Of a DNA stretch of 64,000 nucleotides, positions 1 to 8,975 are shown one piece after another (within the stretch, counting starts at the first letter, position 1; each line of letters starts with the position of its first letter). A program made the translations under genes and the position numbers. The notes under the pieces are model-generated. The model was not told the DNA's origin and did no database searches. It was given only the letters and a program-made list of their open reading frames with translations. The stretch lies in NCBI GenBank assembly GCA_016183765.1, contig JACPEA010000002.1, positions 361,832 to 425,831 of the forward strand, read 5' to 3'. The stretch is from Bacteroidota bacterium (GTDB taxonomy: Bacteria; Bacteroidota; Bacteroidia; Chitinophagales; Chitinophagaceae).

Positions 1-587
1 TGGTGAATTATGCTTCTGCCGTCAACAAGATTGAAGATTCCGTATACGATTGTATTGTCCTTGATCTCAATCTCCCTGATGGAAACGGATTAAGATTATT
101 ACAGTATCTACGAAAACTTAAAAAGGATGATTGTGTAATCATTATTTCAGCGCGCAATTCGTTGAAAGATAAAATTGCCGGGCTTGACTTGGGGGCCGAT
201 GATTATCTTACAAAGCCTTTTCACCTGTCCGAACTCAATGCCCGCATCAAAGCTTTGCTCAGACGAAGGAGCCAGCATACTTCCGATATATTAATTGCAG
301 GTATATTTTTCATTGACCTGGCAGCACGTACTGCTACCTGCGACGGACAGAAACTATCTCTTACCAAGGGCGAATTTGATCTATTGGTATATCTTGTCAA
401 TAATAAAAACCGGGTTGTGAGCAGGCAGGCTATTGCTGAACATATTTATGGTGATCAATCCGACAATATACCCTCATTCGATTTTGTGTATTCTCAAATC
501 AAAAACCTGAAACGTAAACTGAAAGAAAAAGGTCATGATGATCTGATACAGTCCGTATACGGACTGGGCTATAAATTATCACTATGA
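1..587 (+). CDS. OmpR/PhoB-family response regulator, 5' partial
   Basis: DNA-binding response regulator of a two-component system. The window starts inside the gene: the frame is open to base 1, and about 30 residues of the receiver domain, including its first acidic pocket, are missing. What remains shows the phospho-acceptor aspartate in VLDLNLPDG (21st residue counted from base 3), the conserved Lys in LTKPF, and a C-terminal OmpR-type winged helix with LTKGEFDLLVYL and SVYGLGYKL. The stop overlaps the histidine kinase start in an ATGA, so the two are translationally coupled. The GTG at base 3 is not a real start. It most likely controls the efflux genes downstream (inference from gene order). 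Confidence 0.95.
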   Translation, partial: VNYASAVNKIEDSVYDCIVLDLNLPDGNGLRLLQYLRKLKKDDCVIIISARNSLKDKIAGLDLGADDYLTKPFHLSELNARIKALLRRRSQHTSDILIAGIFFIDLAARTATCDGQKLSLTKGEFDLLVYLVNNKNRVVSRQAIAEHIYGDQSDNIPSFDFVYSQIKNLKRKLKEKGHDDLIQSVYGLGYKLSL

Positions 588-1849
588 GTATTCGGCTGCT
601 GCAAAAAAATATGAGATTTCTGTTGACCTGGCTACCGCTGGTTCTGGTCGGCTGTTCTTTGTTCTTCTATGTGATGCTCCGTATACAGGCGCATCACATG
701 CAGGATAAGCAATTGCAACTAAAGCAGCGAAATGTATGGGATGCCTTTATTAAAACGAGTGGCAGCATGCCCCTCCATGTTGTAGGCGAATATGATATTG
801 AGAAAATCAGCGGTGTGCGAAATATAATACCCGGAGATATACGTGATACAAGCATTTACTATCAGGACAAAAAAAAGCAGCTTCCGTTTGAAACCCTTGT
901 TACCTATCGTAATTGGCAAGGCAATAATTATAATGTAAGGACGTATGTTTCCTCTACGGAAATATCACATTTGATTATCAAAGTTTTTATTGCTGAAACA
1001 GTGATCTTATTACTGTTATTGTTTACTATTATTTTTCTTAATCGCTATAGTGCAAAAAGATTGTGGCAACCATTTTTTGAAACGATGCAGAGAATGGCCA
1101 GTTATGATATTGCTCGTAATCAATCGCTCAATCTTCCTGTCGAAACAGGTATCACTGAGTTCAATACTTTACACAAAGAAATCAATCAACTGATCGATTC
1201 GTCCAATATCGCTTATTATAACCAAAAACAGTTTGTCGAAAATGCTTCGCATGAAATGCAAACACCGCTGGCGATCATTCGATCAAAACTGGAACTGTTG
1301 ATCAATGAGCCCGGTCTCACTGCCAAGAATGCCGCCATTCTTCAGGATATTACAGAAGCAAATGACCGATTGAGCCAGATGAACCGCACGTTGCTCTTGC
1401 TCGCAAAAATTGAAAACAATCAATTTCCTGAAACTGAAACAATCGATATTAACGACTTGCTTTCTCAGCTTCTTGCCAATCTGCAGCAATACCACGAATC
1501 TTTTCCTTCTTTGGAAAATACTGTTAGTTCCGATATAAGTCTTCAGGCCAATCGCTCTCTGATCGAGATTCTTCTTTCCAACCTTCTCAATAATGCCATA
1601 GTTCATAATAGAGAAAACGGCAGGGTCAGAATCATGCTAACCCCTTCCAGGCTCGTGATTTCAAATACGGGTAAAGACTTGCAATATGCCCCCGAAACGC
1701 TGTTTGAGCGTTTTAAAAAGGATTCCTATAGTAGCAAAACCACAGGATTAGGCCTTGCACTGGTAAAACAAATTTGCCTATTGTATGGTTATACAGTCAA
1801 TTACGACTACCGTGATGGTTGGCATACGGTGAGCGTAATATTTGGGTAA
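584..1849 (+). CDS. Sensor histidine kinase
   Basis: Membrane sensor kinase partnered with the preceding regulator. Length 421 residues. Two membrane segments (about residues 12-30 and 132-153) enclose a roughly 100-residue periplasmic sensor region with no domain I recognise. The H-box SHEMQTPLAII follows, with the phosphorylated His at residue 223, and then a HATPase domain with N-box LLSNLLNNAIVHN and the lid motif TTGLGLALVKQI. The usual DNGxGI box reads SNTGKDL, a weak version. There is no clear HAMP domain, only a short linker. The 64-bp gap to the TolC gene is short enough for one transcript. The ligand is unknown; metals, bile-like compounds or antibiotics are all possible for this arrangement. 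Confidence 0.93.
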   Translation: MSIRLLQKNMRFLLTWLPLVLVGCSLFFYVMLRIQAHHMQDKQLQLKQRNVWDAFIKTSGSMPLHVVGEYDIEKISGVRNIIPGDIRDTSIYYQDKKKQLPFETLVTYRNWQGNNYNVRTYVSSTEISHLIIKVFIAETVILLLLLFTIIFLNRYSAKRLWQPFFETMQRMASYDIARNQSLNLPVETGITEFNTLHKEINQLIDSSNIAYYNQKQFVENASHEMQTPLAIIRSKLELLINEPGLTAKNAAILQDITEANDRLSQMNRTLLLLAKIENNQFPETETIDINDLLSQLLANLQQYHESFPSLENTVSSDISLQANRSLIEILLSNLLNNAIVHNRENGRVRIMLTPSRLVISNTGKDLQYAPETLFERFKKDSYSSKTTGLGLALVKQICLLYGYTVNYDYRDGWHTVSVIFG

Positions 1850-1912
1850 TATGCCTGCCTAAATTTCTCCTAAATCAACTGTTAGCTTTGGTAGCAAATA
1901 AGAGTAATCTCT

Positions 1913-3298
1913 ATGCAAACCAGAACGACCTCAATCATTCTTGTTCTTACGGCAATTTTAATTGTTCAGACCTCCATACATGCCCAATCAAACACCGATA
2001 CTATAGTTAGTTTGAAAGATGCCGTAAGGGTTGTCATCACAAAATACCACCTGCTGCAATCCAAAAAATATGAAGTAGCTGCAGCCTCTAAAAATATTGA
2101 TGTAGCGAACTATAGTAAACTTCCTACAATAGATGCATCCTACCAGGCAGGTTTTGGAACGGCCAATAACCTTACCGGTATGTTTTATCCCGGCAATGTT
2201 CTTCCCATTACCGGTCCGCCTTCCAGTGGCAATAATTACAATCCCGCTACTGGTAGTGCAGCAAGCATCCTCCTCAACTGGCAGGCAGTTACTTTTGGCC
2301 AAAGAGATGCACAAATTGCCGTTTCGGTTGCTGATGCAAATGCACAGATAGCTGGGTATAAACAGCTGGAATTCGTTTATTCTGTTAACGTGATCAGTAA
2401 ATACCTGGATGTTTTGCTTGCGCGTGATATAGTGGATATTCATCAACACAATATTGAGCGGGTGCAGGCGAGCCTCAATGAAAGTAAAGTACTCACAACG
2501 ACAGGAATTAAACCGGGAGTAGATACAGCACTTTTTCTTTCAGAACTTTCAAAGGCAAAAGTTGCGTGGTTGACTGCCCAAAACAGGTTTCAGACAGAAC
2601 GGCTATTACTCGCGCAGTTACTTGTGACAGATAAGATACCCCGACCCTCAGACAGCAGTTTTCTTAATCATTTGCCAGACGCGTATTCAAATAAGGATCC
2701 TTCTTTTACCGATCATCCGAGCGTACAGCTTGCAGAAAGACAGGTTGCACTTAATAGCGCCAAAGAAACTGCACTAAAAAAATCTTCTTTACCCAAATTG
2801 AGTATATGGGGAACGGTATTTGCGAGAGGTTCCGGCTTTCTGAATGACGGCAGTATTAAAACATGGGATGGACTCGGCATCAGCCGCTACAACTATGGCG
2901 CAGGTGTGCAGATCGCCTTTCCGATTATGAAATACGGAGAGGTTAGAAGACAACTGCAACAACAATTCATGATCACAAAAGCTGCTGAAGAAATTTTGCT
3001 CGAAAATAAAGCAGCATTGATAATACAACACCGTATTGCAGATGCCTCGTTTCAGAATAGCCTGGCGGTGGCAAGTGAAGCTGATGCCCAGCAAAAAACG
3101 GGTCTTTATGCTTTCAGTGCGATGCAAACCCGTTACAACACAGGGTTGGTGAACTTTACCGACCTCGTACAATATCAATACACTTTGCTCAAAGCAGAAC
3201 TGGATGTAAGACAGGCATATTGGGGTTCCTGGAAAAGCTTACTGTTGCAAGCTGTAGCAAAAGGTGATATCACCGATTTTTTAAGCGAAATCAGATAA
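1913..3298 (+). CDS. TolC-family outer membrane efflux protein
   Basis: Outer membrane channel of the tripartite pump, 461 residues, the usual length for the family. A signal peptide ends near HAQ (residue 25). The body has the duplicated long-helix pattern of outer membrane efflux proteins, for example NVISKYLDVLLARDIVDIHQ in the first half and RYNTGLVNFTDLVQYQYTLL in the second. The last motif is the typical repeat-end signature with Asn-Phe-x-Asp. The gene lies 6 bp before the RND pump gene, so they are co-transcribed. No N-terminal lipobox is seen, unlike many proteobacterial members. The order outer membrane protein, pump, adaptor is less common than adaptor first. Confidence 0.93.
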   Translation: MQTRTTSIILVLTAILIVQTSIHAQSNTDTIVSLKDAVRVVITKYHLLQSKKYEVAAASKNIDVANYSKLPTIDASYQAGFGTANNLTGMFYPGNVLPITGPPSSGNNYNPATGSAASILLNWQAVTFGQRDAQIAVSVADANAQIAGYKQLEFVYSVNVISKYLDVLLARDIVDIHQHNIERVQASLNESKVLTTTGIKPGVDTALFLSELSKAKVAWLTAQNRFQTERLLLAQLLVTDKIPRPSDSSFLNHLPDAYSNKDPSFTDHPSVQLAERQVALNSAKETALKKSSLPKLSIWGTVFARGSGFLNDGSIKTWDGLGISRYNYGAGVQIAFPIMKYGEVRRQLQQQFMITKAAEEILLENKAALIIQHRIADASFQNSLAVASEADAQQKTGLYAFSAMQTRYNTGLVNFTDLVQYQYTLLKAELDVRQAYWGSWKSLLLQAVAKGDITDFLSEIR

Positions 3299-3304
3299 AT
3301 CAAT

Positions 3305-6300
3305 ATGCTCCGTATCGTACAACTCGCACTTCGTAAACCCATCACAATTATTGTGATCATAATGGGTATTGTTTTATTTTCCCTTCTTGCGGTTCGTAAA
3401 TCAGCCATCGACATTTTTCCTGCGGTAAATGCCCCGACAATCTATGTGGCGCAGACCTACGGAGGATTATCACCGCAACAAATGGAAGGTTTTATTACTT
3501 CTTATTATGAATATCATTTTCTTTACATCACAGGTATTAAAGCAGTAGAGAGCAAATCCATTCAGGGGCTTGCCTTAATCAAACTTCAGTTTCATGAAGG
3601 AACGGATATGGCCGCAGCGATGGCTGAAGTTATCTCCTATGCCACACGCGCAAGATCGTTTATGCCACCCGGTACGGTTCCTCCTTTCGTAATGCGTTAT
3701 GATGCCGGCTCTGTTCCTGTGGGCCAACTGGTATTCAGCAGCGGATCAAGATCGTTGAACGAAATTCAGGATCTTGCTCTTTTCAAAGTAAGGCCATTGT
3801 TTGCGGCTTTGGCAGGAGTGTCCGCTCCACCACCATTCGGCGGCAACCAGCGAAGTATATTGATTAAGGCAGATCCTGAAAGATTAAGAAGCTATAACAT
3901 CACTGCCGATGATCTCATAACAGCAATTGCAAAAAACAACACCATTATGCCTGCTGGTAATATCCGTACTGGCGACAAGATGGTGATCACGTCATCTAAT
4001 AGCGTGGTTGACAATTTTAAAGAACTGGAAAATGTTACGGTAAAAAATATAAATGGAACGGTTGTATCTGTGCGTGACCTTGCCACGGTTGATAATGGTG
4101 CAGATATTACAACAGGTTATGCGCTTATCAACGGTAAGCGATCTGTTTATATTCCGGTTACCAAAAGAGCAGATGCATCTACCTGGGATGTGGTGCAATC
4201 CATTCGCAAAGCCTTGCCTGATATGCAGGCAGCGATACCGGAAGATATCAAGGTCTCTTATGAATTTGACCAGTCCGGTTATGTGGTTAATTCTCTCAAA
4301 AGTCTGATGATGGAAGGTTTGTTGGGGGCTATACTGACCGGTCTTATGGTACTTATCTTCCTCCGTGATCTGCGGAGTGCACTCATTGTACTAATAACTA
4401 TCCCGCTTGCACTGCTGTCGTCTGTTATATGTTTATACATCACTGGACAAACCATCAATATCATGACATTGGGTGGTCTTACACTTGCCATTGGTATATT
4501 GGTTGATGAATCCACAGTCACCATTGAAAATATTCATCACCATTTTGAACTGGGCAAATCAAAGGCCAGAGCGATATGGGATGCTTGCCAGGAAATTGCC
4601 ATACCAAAGCTGCTGATCTTATGTAGTATCCTGGCTGTTTTTATACCAGCACTTTTTATGTCAGGTATTCCGAGATCAATGTTTATGCCACTTTCACTTG
4701 CTGTTGGCTTTGCGATGATCGCCTCTTTTCTTTTGTCGCAAACGTTGGTTCCTGTTTTGTCAAACTGGATGTTAAAACAAACTGATAACAAAGCTTCGCA
4801 GACAAAACTCGAAAGGATGAAGCAGAAATTATCGGCATCCATTCAAAGATCCGGCAGAAGTGCTCCGGTTATTATTCCTTTGGTGATGGTTGGTTTAATT
4901 GCACTTGTTTTCCTTAGTTACCGTCAAACGGGAAAGGAAATTTTTCCAAAAATTGATGCAGGGCAAATGCAGGTTCGCCTTCGACTGCCAACAGGTACGC
5001 GAATCGAACGTACAGAAGATGCGACAAAACAGGTACTTACGATAATTGATAGTTTGGCAGGAAAGGGCAATGTTTCAATCACCTCTTCTTTTGTTGGTTT
5101 GCAACCACCAACCTATGCAATCAATCCCATTTTTCTTTATACCAATGGCCCGCATGAAGCATTGATCAAAGTGAACCTGGTAAAAGGCGCATCAGTAAGT
5201 ATTGAAGAATTAAAAGAAGATCTGCGTAGATGGGTTGCTAAAAACAATCCCAACTGTTTACTTTCTTTTGAGCCTGCTGATCTTGTTGACCAGGTGATGA
5301 GCCTCGGAACAAATAATCCTGTTGAAGTGGTAGTCCAAGGCAAAAACCTTCAACAGAGCCGTTATATTGCGGAACGATTAAAAAAATCGCTCTCAAATAT
5401 AGCATACCTGCGCGATCTACAGGTAGCGCAACCATTGGATTATCCCACCATCCAGATCAACTACGACAGGTTGAGAACGGGACAGATGGGACTTACGGTA
5501 GAGCAAGCAGGTAAGTCAGTTACTGCCGGCTCATCATCCAGCCGTTTAATACAGCCTGTGTATTGGCTGGATAAGGCATCGGGCAACGCCTATCAGGTGC
5601 AGGTGGAATACCCTCAGTTTGTAATGAACAGTACAGAACAGCTTGATCAGATACCGGTTGGCAAGGCAGATAATCAAATTATTTTCCTACGTGATATCGC
5701 GGAATGGAAAAAAGGGAGTTCTATAGGTGAATATGATCGTATCAACCAACAGCGCTTTATTACGCTCACCGGTAACCTGTATCAACAAGACCTGGGCCGT
5801 GCTGTAAGCGATGTCAACAACGCAATCAAAAATCTGGGCGAACTACCGACAGGAGTAAAAGTATACATGCGGGGACAATCAGAACTCTTAGCACAGATCA
5901 ATGGCGAACTTTCTACCGGTTTGTTGATCGCTGTAATCGTGATCGCATTAATGCTTGCGGCATATTTTCAGTCATTTAAACTGTCGCTGCTGGTGCTAAG
6001 TGTATTACCAGCGGTATTGGCTGGTTCTTTAATGACGCTTTTGTTAAGCGGCAACAGCTTAAACATCCAATCTTTTATGGGATGCATTATGGCTATTGGC
6101 GTTGCTGTTGCTAATGCCATACTTCTGGTGGCGAATGCCGAAGATCTGCGCCGCAATCATTCAACAAGGTTTGCAGGTGCCCATGCTGCATCCAGCCGTT
6201 TGCGGCCCATCGTTATGACCAGTATTGCGATGATCGCCGGTATGCTACCAATGTCGCTAGGCATTGGCGACGGAGGCAAGCAAACTGCACCGCTGGGTAT

Positions 6301-6451
6301 TGCAGTGATAGGAGGGTTGTTGTTCAGCGTTTTTGCAAGCCTCTGGCTACTGCCGATGATATATGATGTAATCATGAAACATACAACAGATCGTGGTATA
6401 TCGCTGGATCCTAATGATGAAAACTCTATTTATTATGACAAAAACAGGTAA
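3305..6451 (+). CDS. RND efflux transporter permease (AcrB/CusA superfamily)
   Basis: Inner membrane proton-driven pump of 1048 residues, the full RND length. One N-terminal membrane helix is followed by a porter domain, helices 2-6 (about 330-490), a second porter domain, and helices 8-12 (about 860-1030). Helix 4 carries GILVDESTVTIEN, so the AcrB Asp407-Asp408 pair is Asp401-Glu402 here. Helix 10 carries GVAVANAILLV, placing Ala936 where AcrB has the essential Lys940. It lacks the charged methionine/aspartate signatures of CusA-type metal pumps. I place it in a divergent RND branch also seen in acidobacteria and other Bacteroidota (recollection, not checked). Substrate unknown. Its last codons overlap the adaptor gene. 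Confidence 0.95.
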   Translation: MLRIVQLALRKPITIIVIIMGIVLFSLLAVRKSAIDIFPAVNAPTIYVAQTYGGLSPQQMEGFITSYYEYHFLYITGIKAVESKSIQGLALIKLQFHEGTDMAAAMAEVISYATRARSFMPPGTVPPFVMRYDAGSVPVGQLVFSSGSRSLNEIQDLALFKVRPLFAALAGVSAPPPFGGNQRSILIKADPERLRSYNITADDLITAIAKNNTIMPAGNIRTGDKMVITSSNSVVDNFKELENVTVKNINGTVVSVRDLATVDNGADITTGYALINGKRSVYIPVTKRADASTWDVVQSIRKALPDMQAAIPEDIKVSYEFDQSGYVVNSLKSLMMEGLLGAILTGLMVLIFLRDLRSALIVLITIPLALLSSVICLYITGQTINIMTLGGLTLAIGILVDESTVTIENIHHHFELGKSKARAIWDACQEIAIPKLLILCSILAVFIPALFMSGIPRSMFMPLSLAVGFAMIASFLLSQTLVPVLSNWMLKQTDNKASQTKLERMKQKLSASIQRSGRSAPVIIPLVMVGLIALVFLSYRQTGKEIFPKIDAGQMQVRLRLPTGTRIERTEDATKQVLTIIDSLAGKGNVSITSSFVGLQPPTYAINPIFLYTNGPHEALIKVNLVKGASVSIEELKEDLRRWVAKNNPNCLLSFEPADLVDQVMSLGTNNPVEVVVQGKNLQQSRYIAERLKKSLSNIAYLRDLQVAQPLDYPTIQINYDRLRTGQMGLTVEQAGKSVTAGSSSSRLIQPVYWLDKASGNAYQVQVEYPQFVMNSTEQLDQIPVGKADNQIIFLRDIAEWKKGSSIGEYDRINQQRFITLTGNLYQQDLGRAVSDVNNAIKNLGELPTGVKVYMRGQSELLAQINGELSTGLLIAVIVIALMLAAYFQSFKLSLLVLSVLPAVLAGSLMTLLLSGNSLNIQSFMGCIMAIGVAVANAILLVANAEDLRRNHSTRFAGAHAASSRLRPIVMTSIAMIAGMLPMSLGIGDGGKQTAPLGIAVIGGLLFSVFASLWLLPMIYDVIMKHTTDRGISLDPNDENSIYYDKNR

Positions 6452-7541
6452 GTATTTTGTATCGATCAGAACCGGAATAACTGGTGTATTGGCTATTATG
6501 GCAATTGCGTGTAACCAGTCCCATGTAAACGTTACTGCATCTGAAAAACTTAAAGTGGATTCCATAAAAGTATTTGTGCTTTCAGCAGATTCAGCGAGGA
6601 AGTCGATTGTTTTGCCTGGTGAACTGATGGCATATGAACATGCAGAAGTAAGGGCTAAAATACAAGGATATGTTCTCAGACTCTCCGCAGATATTGGCTC
6701 CAGGGTGCATAAAGGTCAGGTACTTGCATTAATTAATGCACCGGAAATCAATACCCATCTGCTTGAACTTAATGAAAAGGTAAAGGCAGCGGAGGCGCGT
6801 TACCATTCCAGTAAAGATTATTATGATCGTCTTTTTATTGCATCGCATTCAGACGGCGTGGTTGCTCCCCTTGAATTGCAAAAAGTAAGAAACCTGATGC
6901 TTGCTGACAGTTCAGAGTTTAACGCTTCCGTGCTTGCAGCAAAATCATACAAGCAGGTGGGTAACTACCTTGCTGTAATTGCACCTTATAGTGGAATCAT
7001 TACAAAAAGAAATGTTGTGGAAGGTTCTTTTGTGGGTAACCCAACTGACAAACCTTTATTCGAACTTGAGAATGATGTAACACTCCGCTTACAGGTTGCC
7101 GTACCTGAAATATACACAAGCGCCATTTTATTGAATAACACCGGAGAACTCACAACCCGCTCTATGCCGGGCAAGAAAATAAAAGCAATACTGGTACGCA
7201 AATCTGGTAGGATTGTAAATGAGACCAGGAGCGAAACCTGGGAATTTGAAGTGCCGAATGGATCTGGTGAGTTTAAAGCGGGTAGTTATGCTGACGTAAA
7301 ATTGTCCTTTCTTAGAGAGGGACAATCGCTTACAGTGCCTGTGACTGCCGTAGTGACAACGCAGGAAAGGAAATTTGTGATCAGGGTTGTCAGTGGATCA
7401 ACGCAGTGGGTAGATGTTCGTACGGGTTTTAATATGGGAGATAAACAGGAAATATATGGCGAACTTCAAGCAGGCGATATACTTGTCGCAAAAGCAACGG
7501 AAGAGTTAAAAGCAGGTACAAAAATTGTAACCAAATTATAA
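6435..7541 (+). CDS. RND efflux periplasmic adaptor, lipoprotein
   Basis: Membrane fusion protein that bridges the pump and the TolC channel. About 368 residues from the ATG at 6435; an ATG at 6417 in the same frame is an alternative start, and both overlap the pump's stop. The N-terminus has a basic stretch, a hydrophobic core and a lipobox ending AIAC, so it should be lipid-anchored. A biotinyl-lipoyl half motif (AEVRAKIQGYVLRL) is followed by a short coiled-coil hairpin (about residues 95-160), the second lipoyl half (VIAPYSGIITKRNVVEG), then beta-barrel and membrane-proximal domains ending VAKATEELKAGTKIV. Last gene of the efflux operon; no clear terminator follows. Confidence 0.93.
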   Translation: MTKTGKYFVSIRTGITGVLAIMAIACNQSHVNVTASEKLKVDSIKVFVLSADSARKSIVLPGELMAYEHAEVRAKIQGYVLRLSADIGSRVHKGQVLALINAPEINTHLLELNEKVKAAEARYHSSKDYYDRLFIASHSDGVVAPLELQKVRNLMLADSSEFNASVLAAKSYKQVGNYLAVIAPYSGIITKRNVVEGSFVGNPTDKPLFELENDVTLRLQVAVPEIYTSAILLNNTGELTTRSMPGKKIKAILVRKSGRIVNETRSETWEFEVPNGSGEFKAGSYADVKLSFLREGQSLTVPVTAVVTTQERKFVIRVVSGSTQWVDVRTGFNMGDKQEIYGELQAGDILVAKATEELKAGTKIVTKL

Positions 7542-7780
7542 ATGTTGTTCTTGATGGTGTTACTATCATCCCATACAGGGGATCTGAATCAGGAATAAAT
7601 TTGTTATATATTGAAAATCAATAGTTTATATTTTATACTATTAGTTTCTTTTTTGGATACATATTTAATAATATTGTTTTTCCTATAATTAATATTATGT
7701 TAAATGGCGCACAGCGAAAAGTTTTAAAGAAAAAAGCCAACGCTTCTATTTCAAAGGAACGAGTGGTTATTATACCTTGA
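7542..7780. other. AT-rich intergenic stretch
   Basis: About 240 bases between the convergent adaptor gene and the next leftward gene. It is clearly AT-richer than the flanking coding DNA between about 7590 and 7700. No convincing terminator hairpin and no gene is visible. A 27-codon open frame from the ATG at 7697 has no recognisable content and may be decayed sequence. Confidence 0.6.
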
Positions 7781-8104
7781 TTACCGAAACATTCCAAGAG
7801 TTGTATAAATTTCTTGCTGAAGAGCATCAGAAAATTCAATCAGGATTATCTCGCCATCAGGTTCAATCCTAATTGCACCACCTTCTGATTCTATTTTATC
7901 TTCAATTTTTCTAAGCCTCCACATTATTTCAAACTTCATTTTTTCGAACGTAGCTAAAACTAGTTTGTATTGAACATTATTAAATGATTCAATAAATGCA
8001 TTAGTTTTTTCTTCTATAAAAGATGGATCTAAATACCCGAAACCATGCGCAACGTTTGGGGTTCTTTCTATAGCATCATCAGGTACTTCGAAATATACTT
8101 TCAT
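7781..8104 (-). CDS. Hypothetical protein, 107 aa
   Basis: I do not recognise this family. The protein is small, acidic and soluble, without signal peptide or membrane segment. The centre is a probable long amphipathic helix (about residues 30-72, from EEKTNAFIES to KIEDKIES), followed by a beta hairpin (IRIEPDGEIILIEF) and a short C-terminal helix. The gene is preceded, 19 bases before its ATG, by the 8123-8169 copy of a 47-bp repeat whose second copy sits in the same place before the neighbouring 149-residue gene. The two genes run in the same direction and are AT-rich compared with the core genome. Function unknown; the shared upstream element suggests they are controlled or mobilised together. 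Confidence 0.7.
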   Translation of the reverse strand: MKVYFEVPDDAIERTPNVAHGFGYLDPSFIEEKTNAFIESFNNVQYKLVLATFEKMKFEIMWRLRKIEDKIESEGGAIRIEPDGEIILIEFSDALQQEIYTTLGMFR

Positions 8105-8122
8105 TTAATTTTCTTTAACTCA

Positions 8123-8169
8123 AATCTAAGCGAAAAGACTTGCTTCGCCTATCGGCTCAGTCGTTCCAC
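8123..8169. repeat. 47-bp structured repeat, copy 1
   Basis: Direct repeat of 8668-8714; the two copies are 47 bp and differ at only a handful of positions. Internal inverted repeats are visible: a gcc-tatc-ggc stem-loop here corresponds to ggc-tatc-gcc in copy 2, so both sides of one base pair changed together. A second stem, gcgaa/ttcgc, is intact here and partly kept in copy 2. Copy 1 lies 19 bp upstream of the ATG of the 107-residue gene (leftward). Confidence 0.8.
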
Positions 8170-8194
8170 GCTTCTGTTTTTTATCGGAGCGAGC

Positions 8195-8644
8195 TTACTT
8201 CTTGGTGGTGCCTCCTTGCTGTCCACTTGTTGTGTTTACTTGTGGCCTCGTTTCTAATTTACCCTGTTGCTCTTTACTTCGCCCACTTAGCACAAAAGCT
8301 CCAGCTGTTATTGCCGCCCCAATAACTCCGCCTACAACATACTTTATTATTTCCTCCATGTAAAAATCAAGTGTTTGCCATTTTGGTCGCACTACCTTCC
8401 CATAAAAAGCCTCCCTTATTTGTTTAGCAGAAGCGTCCACGCCTTTCTGATTAATTCTGACGGTACCTTCGCTGGCAATCTCTACCAATCCCGATCGCAT
8501 TACCTTGTCGATTATATAGTCATTAAGTATCTCATCTTTAGATTCGCAGTTTTCTTCAAGGAATATGTACAAGATAATTAGACCTCTGTCATCCCTTAAA
8601 AACTGTATCGTTTTGTTGAATAGTAAGAACTTACTATCGCCCAT
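8195..8644 (-). CDS. Hypothetical protein with winged-helix-like N-terminus and one C-terminal membrane helix
   Basis: Length 149 residues, not a family I can name. Residues 1-75 look like a small winged-helix domain: helices around FNKTIQFLRD and LIILYIFLEEN, a recognition-like helix DEILNDYIIDKVMRSG, and a wing LVEIASEGTVRINQKG. Residues 100-122 form one glycine/alanine-rich membrane segment (IIKYVVGGVIGAAITAGAFV). A Gln/Thr/Gly/Lys-rich tail ends in TTKK. No signal peptide is present, so a type II or tail-anchored orientation with the winged-helix part in the cytoplasm is likely (inference). The second copy of the 47-bp repeat starts 23 bp before its ATG. Confidence 0.7.
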   Translation of the reverse strand: MGDSKFLLFNKTIQFLRDDRGLIILYIFLEENCESKDEILNDYIIDKVMRSGLVEIASEGTVRINQKGVDASAKQIREAFYGKVVRPKWQTLDFYMEEIIKYVVGGVIGAAITAGAFVLSGRSKEQQGKLETRPQVNTTSGQQGGTTKK

Positions 8645-8667
8645 AGCTGTTAGAGTTTGGTTCCTCT

Positions 8668-8714
8668 AATCTAAGCGAAAAGACTTGGTTCGGCTATCGC
8701 CTTACTCGTTCCAC
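8668..8714. repeat. 47-bp structured repeat, copy 2
   Basis: Second copy of the element at 8123-8169, same orientation, 23 bp upstream of the ATG of the 149-residue gene. It holds the ggc-tatc-gcc stem-loop, whose partner in copy 1 is gcc-tatc-ggc. Ends in cgttccac like copy 1. Confidence 0.8.
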
Positions 8715-8747
8715 ACTTTTTTTCTTTAAAACCTTTCTCCCACTACA

Positions 8748-8782
8748 CCCGTTTTTACGCTCCGCTAAAAATGAAAAACGGG
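8748..8782. other. Inverted repeat in a gene-free stretch
   Basis: Perfect 9-bp arms, CCCGTTTTT at 8748-8756 and AAAAACGGG at 8774-8782, with a 17-base loop. There is no T-tract directly after either arm, so it is a weak candidate for a terminator. Apart from repeat copy 2 and this hairpin I see nothing in 8645-8975 beyond likely promoter sequence for the small lipoprotein gene. Confidence 0.5.
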
Positions 8783-8975
8783 CTTCACAGCCTTAAACAA
8801 GTAACATAATATTGATTTATAATTGTTTGTATTCTCTATTAGTGTGCAAGCTATCGCTCACAGGGGGCAAGTTGGTGTTGCGAATTCACACCGTTGTAAT
8901 AAGCTATGAAAGGAACGTTAAGGATAAGGAAAAATCACTATCATTGACCCAGTTATTTATCCTAAAACCATCACC

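Noticed and set aside
7697..7780. 27-codon rightward open frame
   Set aside because: No signal, no homology, AT-rich setting; cannot be told from chance.
8748..8782. Hairpin as a terminator
   Set aside because: No T-run after either arm and no gene end nearby; kept only as an inverted repeat.
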